A DNA stretch of 64,000 nucleotides from Litoribacter ruber (GTDB lineage: Bacteria > Bacteroidota > Bacteroidia > Cytophagales > Cyclobacteriaceae). Within the stretch, counting starts at the first letter, position 1. The number at the start of each line of letters is the position of its first letter. Below the pieces are notes generated by a model, which did no database searches, was not told the DNA's origin, and saw only the letters and a program-made list of their open reading frames with translations. The translations under genes and the position numbers were made by a program. The stretch lies in assembly GCF_018500185.1 (NCBI RefSeq), contig NZ_JAHBGI010000003.1:372001-436000 (forward strand), written 5' to 3'. This document shows, piece after piece, positions 16,682 to 25,451 of this stretch.

Positions 16682-17242
16682 ATGAAATACCTAATCGTAG
16701 GCCTGGGCAATATTGGGCCGGAATATGAATTGACCAGACATAATGTGGGTTTTCTGACCGTGGACAGGATTGCCGATAAGGAAGGGGCTTCCTGGTCGAG
16801 CAACAGGCTGGCCTTCACGGCTGATTTCAAATTCAAAGGCCGCCACATCCATTTGATCAAACCAACCACTTACATGAACCTCAGTGGGAAGGCTGTCAAT
16901 TACTGGATGAAAGAGCTCAATATCTCCAAGGAAAACGTGCTGGTCATCGTGGATGATGTGGCCCTTCCTTACGGCAAATTGAGGATGCGCGCCAAAGGCT
17001 CATCAGCCGGCCACAATGGTCTCAAAAGCATAGAAGAGCTGACAGGAGGGCAGAACTACGCCAGGCTGAAATTCGGCATAGGTGATGATTTTCCAAAGGG
17101 CCGGCAGGCAGATTACGTCTTGGGCAGATGGACCCAGCAGGAGATCGAGGAATTGCCCATCTATATGGATAAAGCCGCCGAAATGGTCAAGGGCTTCTGC
17201 ACCATCGGAATAAACATGACAATGAGCCAGTACAACGAATAG
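16682..17242 (+). CDS. pth: Peptidyl-tRNA hydrolase
   Basis: Cleaves peptidyl-tRNAs released from ribosomes to recycle tRNA; essential and cytoplasmic. Signature YLIVGLGNIGPEYELTRHNV contains the conserved Asn and the catalytic His of the RHNVGF motif (residue 20). KPTTYMNLSGKAV and DDVALPYGKLRMRAKGSSAGHNGLKS are also conserved. Length 186 aa is standard. The ATG at 16682 begins the fold directly. It lies between rplY and a thiamine-binding protein gene, with about 97 bases and a separate promoter before the latter. Confidence 0.97.
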   Translation: MKYLIVGLGNIGPEYELTRHNVGFLTVDRIADKEGASWSSNRLAFTADFKFKGRHIHLIKPTTYMNLSGKAVNYWMKELNISKENVLVIVDDVALPYGKLRMRAKGSSAGHNGLKSIEELTGGQNYARLKFGIGDDFPKGRQADYVLGRWTQQEIEELPIYMDKAAEMVKGFCTIGINMTMSQYNE

Positions 17243-17272
17243 CATTAAAGAGGTACTTGGCAAAATAATTGT

Positions 17273-17280
17273 TAAATTTG
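17273..17280 (+). promoter_or_regulatory. Putative -7 element (TAAATTTG) for the thiamine-binding protein gene
   Basis: Consensus TAnnTTTG, 59 bases before the ATG at 17339. A properly spaced -33 box is not evident. Confidence 0.42.
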
Positions 17281-17338
17281 CCTTATTACAGCAAACCACC
17301 TCAAACATTTATATAAAGAAAACCACACAACTATAATT

Positions 17339-17632
17339 ATGGAAACTATTAATCTTGGGTTGCAGATTATTCCCAAAAGTAAGACACAGGAATCATATGA
17401 CCTTGTAGAAAAAGCTATCGAGGTAATCCAGGAATCAGGAGTGAAATATGAGGTGACACCCTTCGAAACGGTGATGGAAGGCCCTCAGGAAAAACTTATG
17501 GAAGTGGCCCTTCATGCTCAGCAGGCAGTCTTCAACGGCGGTGCCGACGAGGTACTGATATTCTACCGAATCCATGCACGCAAAGACAGCGGGGTTTCCA
17601 TGGAGGAAAAGACTGAGAAGTACAGGGTTTGA
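17339..17632 (+). CDS. MTH1187/YkoF-type thiamine-binding protein
   Basis: Small ferredoxin-like-fold protein of the PF01910 (formerly DUF77) family; some members bind thiamine or hydroxymethylpyrimidine. The family pattern is visible as INLGLQIIPKSK at the start, the central GVKYEVTPFETVMEG loop (the usual Y.v.p..T.vEG signature) and a C-terminal VLIFYRIHARKDSGVSME. Length 97 aa is typical. No thiamine genes or TPP riboswitch lie next to it, so the exact ligand and role here are uncertain. It has its own terminator. Confidence 0.87.
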   Translation: METINLGLQIIPKSKTQESYDLVEKAIEVIQESGVKYEVTPFETVMEGPQEKLMEVALHAQQAVFNGGADEVLIFYRIHARKDSGVSMEEKTEKYRV

Positions 17633-17657
17633 AATTAAATTTCTGTTATCATTTACT

Positions 17658-17690
17658 AGGTTCGGCCAAAAAGCCGAACCTCTTTTTTTT
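17658..17690 (+). terminator. Rho-independent terminator
   Basis: Nine-base stem AGGTTCGGC/GCCGAACCT (17658-17666 with 17673-17681) followed by CTTTTTTTT. Confidence 0.92.
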
Positions 17691-17820
17691 GCCCCAGAGC
17701 TAGCAAAAACGCACACTTACAGGTCAAATTTCCTGAACAATGGAATTATTTTTAATCCTGAAGACCTATATATTCTGCTGACTTACAAGTAAGGAACTAA
17801 ATTAATCGAAATTTTCTTCT

Positions 17821-17828
17821 TACTTTTG
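17821..17828 (+). promoter_or_regulatory. Putative -7 element (TACTTTTG) for typA
   Basis: Consensus TAnnTTTG, 22 bases before the typA ATG; no clear -33 box. Confidence 0.5.
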
Positions 17829-17850
17829 CACCTCAATTTAATAACCTATC

Positions 17851-19656
17851 ATGCAGAGTATTCGTAACATCGCGATAATCGCACACGTTGACCACGGAAA
17901 AACTACCTTGGTTGATAAAATCATCCATGCCTCAAAAATCTTTCGTGAGAACCAACAGTTTGACGATCTGATCCTAGATAACAATGACTTGGAAAGAGAA
18001 AGAGGAATCACCATCCTTTCCAAAAACGTATCTGTTCGTTACAAAGACCATAAAATCAACATCATTGACACCCCAGGTCACGCCGATTTCGGTGGTGAAG
18101 TGGAGCGTGTATTGAAAATGGCCGACGGGGTAATCCTTTTGGTGGATGCCTTTGAAGGTCCAATGCCGCAGACAAGATTCGTATTGGGCAAAGCCCTTGA
18201 CCTTGGCCTTACCCCTATCGTGGTGGTAAACAAGGTAGATAAAGAAAACTGCCGTCCTGACGAAGTACATGAATCAGTTTTTGATTTGATGTTCAACTTG
18301 GACGCGACCGAAGAGCAGTTGGATTTCGTGACCATGTACGGTTCGGCGAAAAACAACTGGATGGGTCCAGACTGGAAAACCCAGACAGACTCCATTCTTC
18401 CGCTTTTGGATGCCATCATCGAGCACATCCCTGAGCCAAAAATCGAAGAAGGTTCCCTTCAGATGCAGATCACTTCCTTGGATTACTCCAACTTCGTAGG
18501 TAGAATTGCCATCGGTAGAGTTAAGAGAGGCACCATCACTGAAGGCGCACAAATCTCCCTTTGCAAAGCTGACGGCAGCATCAAGAAAGTAAAAGTAAAA
18601 GAACTTCACGTATTCGAAGGTCTTGGAAAACATAAAGTAACTGAAGTAAATGCCGGTGACATCTGTGCGGTGACAGGTATTGAAGATTTCGAAATTGGAG
18701 ATACACTTGCAGCATTGGAGAATCCTGAGCCACTTCCAAGAATTTCCATCGATGAGCCTACGATGAACATGTTGTTTACCATCAACAACTCTCCGTTCTT
18801 CGGCAAAGAAGGTAAATTCGTAACTTCCCGACACTTGAGAGATAGACTTTTCAAGGAAATGGAGAAAAACCTTGCCCTAAGAGTTGAGCCTACTGATAAC
18901 GAGGACAAGTTCTTGGTTTACGGTAGAGGTATTCTTCACTTGTCAGTCTTGATCGAAACGATGAGAAGAGAAGGTTACGAACTTCAGGTAGGACAACCTC
19001 AAGTGATCTTCAAAGAAGAAGACGGTCAGAAACTTGAGCCAATCGAAACCTTGGTAGTGGATGTACCTGAGACGACTGCTGGTAAAGTGATCGAATTGGC
19101 TACCCAGAGAAAAGGCGAACTTTTGATCATGGAGCCAAAAGGTGATCTTCAGCACTTGGAATTCAGAATTCCTTCTAGAGGTTTGATCGGATTGAGAAAC
19201 AACGTGTTGACAGCCACTCAAGGAGAAGCGATCATGAACCACAGGTTCTCAGCCTACGAGCCTTTCAAAGGTGCTATCCCAGGCAGAATAAACGGTTCTA
19301 TCATCTCTATGGAAGGTGGACAGTGTACTGCTTATGCTATTGACAAACTTCAGGATAGAGGTGTATTCTTCGTGGATCCAGGAGAAGAGCTTTACGGCGG
19401 TCAGGTTATCGGAGAGCACAGCCGTGACAATGACATCGTGGTAAACGTACAAAAAGGTAAGAAATTGACAAACATGAGAGCTTCTGGTTCTGATGACAAC
19501 ACCAAGATCGCGCCTGCTAAGAAATTCTCTTTGGAAGAGGCCATGGAATACATCCAAAAGGATGAGTACCTTGAAATCACTCCAAAAACCATCCGTATGA
19601 GAAAAATCTATTTGGATGAGAATGAGAGAAACAGAATGGCTAAGCAAATGAGCTAA
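17851..19656 (+). CDS. typA: Ribosome-associated GTPase TypA/BipA
   Basis: Translational GTPase of the EF-G type that binds 70S ribosomes and supports 50S assembly and growth under stress. The G motifs are complete: G1 AHVDHGKTTLVD, G2 region RERGITI, G3 DTPGHADFGGEVERVL, G4 NKVDKENCRPDEV. Domain II, the EF-G-like III/V domains and the BipA-specific C-terminal domain (ISMEGGQCTAYAIDKLQDRG, RVGEEVYxGx-type GEELYGGQVIGEHSR) follow. Length 601 aa is standard. Single gene with its own promoter; a heptamer array and a terminator follow the stop. Confidence 0.97.
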   Translation: MQSIRNIAIIAHVDHGKTTLVDKIIHASKIFRENQQFDDLILDNNDLERERGITILSKNVSVRYKDHKINIIDTPGHADFGGEVERVLKMADGVILLVDAFEGPMPQTRFVLGKALDLGLTPIVVVNKVDKENCRPDEVHESVFDLMFNLDATEEQLDFVTMYGSAKNNWMGPDWKTQTDSILPLLDAIIEHIPEPKIEEGSLQMQITSLDYSNFVGRIAIGRVKRGTITEGAQISLCKADGSIKKVKVKELHVFEGLGKHKVTEVNAGDICAVTGIEDFEIGDTLAALENPEPLPRISIDEPTMNMLFTINNSPFFGKEGKFVTSRHLRDRLFKEMEKNLALRVEPTDNEDKFLVYGRGILHLSVLIETMRREGYELQVGQPQVIFKEEDGQKLEPIETLVVDVPETTAGKVIELATQRKGELLIMEPKGDLQHLEFRIPSRGLIGLRNNVLTATQGEAIMNHRFSAYEPFKGAIPGRINGSIISMEGGQCTAYAIDKLQDRGVFFVDPGEELYGGQVIGEHSRDNDIVVNVQKGKKLTNMRASGSDDNTKIAPAKKFSLEEAMEYIQKDEYLEITPKTIRMRKIYLDENERNRMAKQMS

Positions 19657-19660
19657 TAGA

Positions 19661-19702
19661 AGACGGGATACGGAAGACCGTGAACCGAAACCGGGAGACC
19701 GA
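19661..19702 (+). repeat. Heptamer array (AGACCGG family), six units, directly after typA
   Basis: Six 7-base units in register, consensus (A/G)(G/A)ACCG(G/A). The array starts 5 bases after the typA stop; the bridging bases read TAGA, giving the word TAGAAGACGG, which also occurs in sense after the stop of the 46991-50344 gene. It lies between the stop and the terminator, so it is transcribed as part of the typA 3' UTR. Confidence 0.72.
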
Positions 19703-19710
19703 ATTAATGA

Positions 19711-19747
19711 AACTCCCCAGCAGAAATGTTGGGGAGTTTTTTTTTTG
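19711..19747 (+). terminator. Rho-independent terminator of typA
   Basis: Nine-base stem AACTCCCCA/TGGGGAGTT (19711-19719 with 19730-19738) followed by an uninterrupted T run. Confidence 0.92.
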
Positions 19748-19791
19748 ACTTAGCTTATGGCTATTTTACACAAACTTTTCAAAAAACGATC

Positions 19792-20856
19792 ATGAAATTT
19801 TACACCCTATTGCTTTTCACACTATTTGCCGCCAGCTCATCATTTGCACAAGACCATTCTGCCCTTGAAAAAATCTTCGAAGACTATCAGGGTGAGCATC
19901 CCGGAGCCTCTGTTGCCATTATCAAAGAAGGGGAGTTTATATACCAAGAGGGCTTTGGCCTGGCCAACCTGGAGTTGGGCCAAAAGGTAGATTCCAAAAC
20001 CAACTTTAGACTGGCCTCCATATCAAAACAATTTACCACAACAGCTATCCTGCAATTGGCTGATCAGGATAAAGTCAACTTGTCATGGACGCTGGATGAG
20101 GTCTTTGAGGATTTTCCGGACTATGGGAAAAACATCAAAATCTACCACCTGCTCAACCACACTTCAGGGCTTTGGGATTATGAGGAGTTCGTTCCGGATA
20201 CAGCAATGAACCACCAAATTATGGACGATGGCGTACTGGATCTGATCAGACAACAGGAAAAAGTATATTTCCTTGCCGGAGAAGAGTATCGTTATAGTAA
20301 TACCGGTTATGCCTTATTAGCGCTTATTGTGGAAAAATACAGCGAAATGAGCTTTCCCGATTATTTGGAAAAGAATATATTTCAGCCCCTGGACATGAGT
20401 AACACCTTAGCCTATGTTAGAGGCGAAAATGAAGTATCCAACCGAGCTTACGGCTATGACAAAAAGGACGGGAATTGGACAAAAAGAGACCAAAGCAGCA
20501 CCAGCGCTGTGCTGGGTGATGGAGGAATTTACTCCAATGTTGAGGATTTGTTGAAATGGGACCAGGCATTATACGAGGGAACCGTTTTGTCCAAAGAACT
20601 GATCGAGCAAACCTTCACCCAGGGCAAATTGAATAACGAAAAAGAAATTAATTACGGTTTAGGCTGGCATATTAAAAACTGGGAAGGAGAAAAAGTGATA
20701 TACCACACAGGAAGCAGCACAAGTTTCAGAAACATTTTCTATAGAATCCCTTCAAAAAACCTCAGCGTCATCATCCTTACCAACAGGAATTTTCCGAATG
20801 AATTTGACATGGTGGACCTTGCCGAAGAGGTAGTTGAAAAAGTAAGGGAGGATTAA
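19792..20856 (+). CDS. Serine hydrolase, beta-lactamase/DD-peptidase-like (PF00144)
   Basis: Exported penicillin-binding-protein-like serine hydrolase. From ATG 19792 the protein has a signal peptide (MKFYTLLLFTLFAASSSFAQ), the catalytic S76-x-x-K79 (LASISKQF), a Tyr motif YSN (EEYRYSNTGY) and an HTG motif near the C-terminus (YHTGSSTSF). Length 354 aa fits the class C/esterase-like branch. The substrate may be peptidoglycan stem peptides, D-amino peptides or esters; sequence does not decide, and it should not be called a resistance enzyme. Starting upstream of 19792 was rejected because the frame would begin inside the typA terminator. Confidence 0.9.
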   Translation: MKFYTLLLFTLFAASSSFAQDHSALEKIFEDYQGEHPGASVAIIKEGEFIYQEGFGLANLELGQKVDSKTNFRLASISKQFTTTAILQLADQDKVNLSWTLDEVFEDFPDYGKNIKIYHLLNHTSGLWDYEEFVPDTAMNHQIMDDGVLDLIRQQEKVYFLAGEEYRYSNTGYALLALIVEKYSEMSFPDYLEKNIFQPLDMSNTLAYVRGENEVSNRAYGYDKKDGNWTKRDQSSTSAVLGDGGIYSNVEDLLKWDQALYEGTVLSKELIEQTFTQGKLNNEKEINYGLGWHIKNWEGEKVIYHTGSSTSFRNIFYRIPSKNLSVIILTNRNFPNEFDMVDLAEEVVEKVRED

Positions 20857-20868
20857 CCTCCCTTTTTT
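20844..20868. terminator. Terminator overlapping two convergent stop codons
   Basis: Stem AAGGGAGG/CCTCCCTT (20844-20851 with 20857-20864) followed by TTTT. The serine hydrolase stop TAA (20854-20856) lies in the loop, and the TAA of the convergent lipoprotein gene (20867-20869) lies in the T tract. Confidence 0.82.
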
Positions 20869-21322
20869 AATTTACTTTGGTGTAATAGAGATTGGGTCCG
20901 TCGCAGGGCGCCAATTCATTTATTAATTCTCCTGTATGCATCAAGGTAAAGCTTTCCCCTGTCTGGCTGCCACAGGACTCAACGGTTTCTCCCCCAACTT
21001 CAAAACTCAAGGAGTAATAACCCTCTACCTCATCAAGATCCAATTCAGGGTTAGGCTGGGTTCTGCTGTAGGTCCCACTGGCTTCACCGGTAAAACCCGC
21101 ACGGCCGGATATTTTGGTAAAGCGGTTGTCCGCACCAAAAACATAGGTGGTCTCCCAGAATTCCTCATCCTCCTCATCAAAATCAGCAGGAAATCCTTGA
21201 TAATCGATTCTGGCAATCCTCCATTCCCCTTCTATGGTCACTCCGGCTGGCACTTCATCATCATTGTTGCAGGCGGTGAAAATCAACCCTACCAATGCAA
21301 ATAAATATACAATCTTATTCAT
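20867..21322 (-). CDS. Small lipoprotein, lipocalin-like fold suspected
   Basis: 151 aa with a lipoprotein signal (LVGLIFTAC, Cys18) followed by an acidic linker and a compact beta-rich domain. GEWRIARIDYQGF at the start and the later NRFTKISGRAGFTGEASGTYS resemble Bacteroidota lipocalin-like (DUF-type) lipoproteins, but the match is by pattern only. Two Cys residues (in ESCGSQ and LAPCDG) could form a disulphide. Function unknown; probably surface or periplasmic. Convergent with the serine hydrolase, with their stops 11 bases apart. Confidence 0.78.
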   Translation of the reverse strand: MNKIVYLFALVGLIFTACNNDDEVPAGVTIEGEWRIARIDYQGFPADFDEEDEEFWETTYVFGADNRFTKISGRAGFTGEASGTYSRTQPNPELDLDEVEGYYSLSFEVGGETVESCGSQTGESFTLMHTGELINELAPCDGPNLYYTKVN

Positions 21323-21389
21323 GCGTAAATTTTTATTGATTTCAGTACATTTTCATTACAAAAACTAAACCCAATTGAACCCAACTAAA

Positions 21390-21421
21390 CAAAAAAAGCC
21401 GGAATTGCTTCCCGGCTTTAG
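21390..21421 (-). terminator. Rho-independent terminator of icd
   Basis: On the minus strand, stem AAAGCCGG/CCGGCTTT (21412-21419 with 21395-21402) followed by a T run, 20 bases after the icd stop. Confidence 0.88.
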
Positions 21422-21438
21422 TATTGATTTTGAAAACC

Positions 21439-22893
21439 TTACTCTCCCTGAGAAAGAGAATATGCTCTCTCCCCATCAAAAGTATAGAGGTTTTCAGTTT
21501 TAATAAAGTCAAATCCAAGCCCTTCCACCTGCTTCAACAAATCCAAAATCTGGGTGTGCGTTACTGCATCCTGATTGGAAGTCAAGAATCTACATCTCCA
21601 ATGATCGGTGCAAAAAGTCTCTTTCATTCCTCCAGGATAAACTTTTACGCCTCTATTGGTAATCAATTGTAGTTTCAAACCATCGGCATCGGCTTTTCTA
21701 AGTTTGTCACCAAGTGCATTTGGATCTCTGCCTTCCTCATCCCACTCCACAAAGACATCCACGCCAATAAGCTCTTTTTTGGCCTTATCTTTCTTGGTCA
21801 CTTTGATGTTCATAGGTTCTGTCGCAGACTTGTCAAATGCAACCTCAGCCATATTTTGTGGCTTTTGCCCCAACCTATCGATGATAGCCTGAGCAAATTC
21901 CTGCGTTCCGGCCTTCTTGGAAGAAAGACCTTCTTGATAAATATCGCCGGTATGGATACCGTCCTCCAAAGTTCTCATCCAAGCATTGGCAATCTTCTCA
22001 GCCACATCCGGCTGTCCAATGTGCACCAACATCATGATGGCACCATTAATCAAACCAGACGGGTTGGCCATATCCTTGCCAGCAATATCAGGAGCAGATC
22101 CGTGGATCGCCTCAAACATCGCCACTTCTTCACCTACGTTGGCAGAACCTCCAAGACCTACCGAACCCGTCACCTGAGCCGCAATATCAGAAATGATATC
22201 ACCGTATAGGTTGAGAGTAACGATTACGTCAAACATTTCAGGTCTTTCAGCGATTAGCGCAGATCCGATATCGATGATCTTATGGTCTGTTTCGATTTCT
22301 GGGTATTCCTTTGCTACTTCATTAAAGGTTTTGTGGAAAAGACCGTCGGCCAACTTCATGATGTTGTCCTTGGTCATACAGGTCACCTTCTTACGTCCGT
22401 ATTTTTTTGCATATTCAAATGCATAGCGGATGATTTTCTCAGAACCCGGTCTGGAGATAAGCTTCAAGCTTTGCACCACTTCCTGCGTCTGGCGGTGCTC
22501 AATCCCAGAATATAGATCCTCCTCATTTTCACGGATGATCACCAAATCAGTTTTTGGGTAATGCGTTTTGATGTAAGGAGAATAGGCCTTACATGGTCTC
22601 ACATTGGCAAAAAGTCCGAAAGAGGTTCTAGTGGTAACGTTCAAACTCTTGAAACCACCACCCTGTGGGGTAGTGATCGGGGCTTTTAGAAAAATCTTTG
22701 TTTCCTTTAGAGATTCAAAAGCACTCGGCTCCATGCCCGAGCTAATCCCTTTCAAATAAACCTGCTCACCAATTTCAATGACATCAGTTTCAATTTGAGC
22801 GCCGGCAGCCTCAAGGATGTTGAGGGTGGCTTTCATAATCTCTGGTCCAATACCATCTCCGTAGGCTACGGTTATTTTTCTTTTAGAAGACAT
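21439..22893 (-). CDS. icd: NADP-dependent isocitrate dehydrogenase, C-terminally extended type
   Basis: TCA-cycle enzyme: isocitrate to 2-oxoglutarate + CO2 + NADPH. From ATG 22893 it is 484 aa. The fold begins ITVAYGDGIGPEIM. The substrate-binding loop (LNVTTRTSFGLFANVRPCKA), the metal/substrate segment NLYGDIISDIAAQ and the cofactor-loop region EAIHGSAPDIAGKDMANPSG are clear. After about residue 335 comes an extra ~140-residue domain (LIGVDVFVEWDEEGRDPNALGD...), as in the Rickettsia/Thermus-like branch of longer isocitrate dehydrogenases. The frame upstream of 22893 has no homology and crosses the promoter, so it was dropped. Confidence 0.95.
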   Translation of the reverse strand: MSSKRKITVAYGDGIGPEIMKATLNILEAAGAQIETDVIEIGEQVYLKGISSGMEPSAFESLKETKIFLKAPITTPQGGGFKSLNVTTRTSFGLFANVRPCKAYSPYIKTHYPKTDLVIIRENEEDLYSGIEHRQTQEVVQSLKLISRPGSEKIIRYAFEYAKKYGRKKVTCMTKDNIMKLADGLFHKTFNEVAKEYPEIETDHKIIDIGSALIAERPEMFDVIVTLNLYGDIISDIAAQVTGSVGLGGSANVGEEVAMFEAIHGSAPDIAGKDMANPSGLINGAIMMLVHIGQPDVAEKIANAWMRTLEDGIHTGDIYQEGLSSKKAGTQEFAQAIIDRLGQKPQNMAEVAFDKSATEPMNIKVTKKDKAKKELIGVDVFVEWDEEGRDPNALGDKLRKADADGLKLQLITNRGVKVYPGGMKETFCTDHWRCRFLTSNQDAVTHTQILDLLKQVEGLGFDFIKTENLYTFDGERAYSLSQGE

Positions 22894-22930
22894 ATATATG
22901 TATTTGGTTATCGATTTATTTTGAGTTACA

Positions 22931-22938
22931 CAAAAATA
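22931..22938 (-). promoter_or_regulatory. Putative -7 element (TATTTTTG) for icd
   Basis: Consensus TAnnTTTG on the minus strand, 37 bases before the icd ATG; no clear -33 box. T-rich context makes a chance match possible. Confidence 0.42.
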
Positions 22939-23068
22939 GGAAAAAAAGGCAGACTTCAGGAGCCACCTATCATAATTTAGCAACACTCCACCTATTAATT
23001 AGGTTAGTTTTTAAGCTAATAAAAATCAAGACAATAATGGTTTTGGCAATCATTTTTGGTTTGTTTGC

Positions 23069-23099
23069 TTTGTGATTGCCTTACGTACTTGTATATTTG
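23069..23099 (+). promoter_or_regulatory. Promoter of the enoyl-CoA hydratase gene
   Basis: -33 TTTG at 23069-23072 and -7 TATATTTG at 23092-23099, 19 bases apart, 23 bases before the ATG. Both boxes match the Bacteroidota consensus. Confidence 0.72.
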
Positions 23100-23122
23100 A
23101 AGCTCAACATTAAAAACGACTA

Positions 23123-23908
23123 ATGGCTGAATCTACAAACGTCCACACCGAGAATAAAGGTGGGATACTTTTTATAACCATACAGAGGGAATCAAAGCTT
23201 AACGCTTTAAATTTTGACACCCTTGATGAAATCAAAAACATTTTTGACGAGGTCAACGACAACCGCGACATCAAAGCCGTGATCATCACCGGAGCCGGTG
23301 AGAAAGCTTTTGTGGCTGGCGCTGACATCAGCGAGATCGCCGAACTCAGCGAGGTAAACGCCCGCAAGTTTGCCGAAAACGGTCAGGAAATCTTCCAGAT
23401 GATCGAATCCTGCCACAAGCCTGTCATCGCCGTGGTAAACGGTTTTGCACTAGGCGGCGGATGTGAACTAGCAATGGCCTGCCATATGAGAATCGCCACT
23501 GCCAATGCCAAATTTGGCCAACCTGAAGTAAATCTGGGTATTATCCCGGGATATGGTGGCACGCAGAGACTTACCATCCTAATCGGAAGAGGAAAAGCCA
23601 ACGAGCTGATGATGACCGGTGACATGATTGGCGCTGAAGAAGCCCGCACCTTAGGCTTGGTAAACCATGTAGCTACCAACAAGGAAGAAGCCATCCAAAA
23701 AGCCGAAGCTCTTTTGGGCAAAATCATGGAAAAGGCTCCTTTGGCCATCGGGATGATTGTGGACTGCGTGAATGCCGTCTACAGCAATGAAGAGGACGGC
23801 TACCTCATCGAGGCTAACAGCTTTGCGAGATGCGTCAAATCGGATGATTTTGCAGAAGGCACTTCCGCCTTTTTGGATAAAAGAAAACCAGAATTCAAAG
23901 GGGAGTAA
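23123..23908 (+). CDS. Enoyl-CoA hydratase/isomerase family protein (crotonase fold)
   Basis: Crotonase-family enzyme, probably hydrating enoyl-CoA in fatty-acid or amino-acid breakdown. Motifs: oxyanion-hole segments GEKAFVAGADISEIAEL and VNGFALGGGCELAMACHMRIA, and the catalytic region KFGQPEVNLGIIPGYGGTQRL with both usual Glu positions (E in GCELA and in QPEVNLG). Length 261 aa is standard for short-chain enoyl-CoA hydratase (FadB/PaaF-like). No other beta-oxidation gene is adjacent, so the pathway is not fixed by context. Confidence 0.92.
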   Translation: MAESTNVHTENKGGILFITIQRESKLNALNFDTLDEIKNIFDEVNDNRDIKAVIITGAGEKAFVAGADISEIAELSEVNARKFAENGQEIFQMIESCHKPVIAVVNGFALGGGCELAMACHMRIATANAKFGQPEVNLGIIPGYGGTQRLTILIGRGKANELMMTGDMIGAEEARTLGLVNHVATNKEEAIQKAEALLGKIMEKAPLAIGMIVDCVNAVYSNEEDGYLIEANSFARCVKSDDFAEGTSAFLDKRKPEFKGE

Positions 23909-23921
23909 GTCCCCTTTTTTT
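23897..23921 (+). terminator. Terminator with the enoyl-CoA hydratase stop codon in its loop
   Basis: Stem AAAGGGGA/TCCCCTTT (23897-23904 with 23910-23917) followed by TTT. The TAA stop (23906-23908) sits inside the loop. Confidence 0.82.
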
Positions 23922-23932
23922 ATTTTTGGCCC

Positions 23933-25447
23933 ATGAGTCAACTGAAAAAGCTAGCAGGCCAGACGGCCGTGTACGGGATCAGCAGCATCCTGGGCAAGGT
24001 TATCAACTTTTTCCTTATCCCCATCTATACCGCTTACCTCCCAAAGGAGGACGTGGGGGCTTTTACCAACATTTATGCTGCCATAGCTTTTCTGAATATC
24101 ATCTTCACCTATGGCATGGAGACTTCCTATTTCAGGTTTTCTACCGGAAAAGGACTTGACCCAAACCGGGTTTTCTCCAATGTGCAGTCACTGATCCTGA
24201 CCACCTCCCTATCGCTGGGAGCCCTGTTGTTTTTATCAGCCGACTACATTGCCAACCTGATGGATTATCCCGGGCAGGGATATTTGTTTCAATGGGTGGC
24301 CCTGATCCTTACCATTGATGCGGTACTAGCCATTCCTTTTGCCAAACTAAGAGCCGAAAACCGCGCATTGACCTTTGCTCTGGTCAAGCTTTTCAATATC
24401 GGCTTAAACGTTGGGTTCAACCTGCTGCTTATAGTATTTTCCTACCACGTTTTCACCGGAGACCTCTTGCCCCAACTTCAGCCGGTGGTAGCCAAATACT
24501 ACAGTCCAGATAAAGGCATTGAATATATTTTGCTGGCCAACCTTTTGGCCAACGCCCTAGTGGTACCTTTGATGCTCTTCATAATCGGGAGATTCAGACT
24601 TCGCTTTGAAAAGGAAATCTTGCAACCTATGTGGCACTATGCGGTCCCTCTTTTATTCATGGGTCTGGCAGGAGTTACTAATGAGGTTTTTTCCAGGTTA
24701 CTGTTTGAATATGTTCTTCCAGATGATTTATATCCGCATCTTTCTCCCAGAGAAGCGGGCGGTATTTTCGGGGCCACGTTTAAGCTTGCCATCTTTATGA
24801 ACCTGATCATCCAGGCGTTCAAGTTTGCCGCTGAACCCTTCTTTTTCAACCAATCCCAGGACAAAAACAGTCCAGCCCTCTTTGCCAAAGTCATGCATTG
24901 GTTTGTGATTTTCTGCACCACCCTGATGATTGCCGTGGCGGTTAACCTCAATTGGATTGGCCCCATGATATTACGTGGCGAAGGATATATGATCGCCTTG
25001 GATATCGTACCTGTGCTGCTGGTGGGTTACCTCTTCCTGGGCATCTATTATAATCTCAGTATATGGTTTAAGCTGACTGACCAAACCAAATACAGCTTTT
25101 ACATAACTATGCTTGGGGCTATTATAACGGTGTTAGTGATCGTTTTGGCAGTTCCCGTGCTTGGTTTTATGGGCGGGGCACTGAGCACGCTTGCCTGTTA
25201 TCTTTCCATGACGGTGGTCTGTTATTATTTTGGTCAGAAATATTACCCCATTCCTTATCAAACAGGCCGAGATCTTACCTATGTGGTAGCGGCCATTATA
25301 TTAAGCTATGCTGGTTTCTACCTTAGTTTTGAAAATTTCATTTTGACCTTCTTGGCACAAAACTCATTTATCCTCCTGTTTTTGGTAATGGTTGCCCTTT
25401 TGGAAAAAAAGGAATTATATTTAATCGTTAAAAACTTAAAGAAATAA
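23933..25447 (+). CDS. Polysaccharide/O-antigen flippase (Wzx/MATE-like, polysaccharide biosynthesis family)
   Basis: Inner-membrane protein of 504 aa with about 12-14 hydrophobic segments. The N-terminus [33 protein letters not shown] is the classic polysaccharide_synt opening (G.s.ilg...nfll.p.yt..l). It probably flips lipid-linked oligosaccharides for a surface glycan. No glycosyltransferase cluster is adjacent, and dut follows after 4 bases, so its glycan partner genes are elsewhere. The ATG lies 11 bases after the preceding terminator. Confidence 0.9.
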   Translation: MSQLKKLAGQTAVYGISSILGKVINFFLIPIYTAYLPKEDVGAFTNIYAAIAFLNIIFTYGMETSYFRFSTGKGLDPNRVFSNVQSLILTTSLSLGALLFLSADYIANLMDYPGQGYLFQWVALILTIDAVLAIPFAKLRAENRALTFALVKLFNIGLNVGFNLLLIVFSYHVFTGDLLPQLQPVVAKYYSPDKGIEYILLANLLANALVVPLMLFIIGRFRLRFEKEILQPMWHYAVPLLFMGLAGVTNEVFSRLLFEYVLPDDLYPHLSPREAGGIFGATFKLAIFMNLIIQAFKFAAEPFFFNQSQDKNSPALFAKVMHWFVIFCTTLMIAVAVNLNWIGPMILRGEGYMIALDIVPVLLVGYLFLGIYYNLSIWFKLTDQTKYSFYITMLGAIITVLVIVLAVPVLGFMGGALSTLACYLSMTVVCYYFGQKYYPIPYQTGRDLTYVVAAIILSYAGFYLSFENFILTFLAQNSFILLFLVMVALLEKKELYLIVKNLKK

Positions 25448-25451
25448 ACCG

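Noticed and set aside
17339-17632. TPP riboswitch upstream of the thiamine-binding protein gene
   Set aside because: The spacer is under 100 bases and shows none of the conserved thi-box words.
18274-18834. 186-codon open frame on the minus strand
   Set aside because: Antisense shadow of typA; low-complexity Phe/Tyr-rich product.
19792-20856. Serine hydrolase as an acquired beta-lactamase
   Set aside because: SxxK, YxN and HTG are shared with DD-peptidases and esterases; there is no mobile context or specific beta-lactamase subclass signature.
23921-23928. TATTTTTG just before the flippase ATG, suggesting a leaderless promoter
   Set aside because: It lies in a terminator T tract, has no -33 box, and would place transcription start on the ATG; more likely chance.
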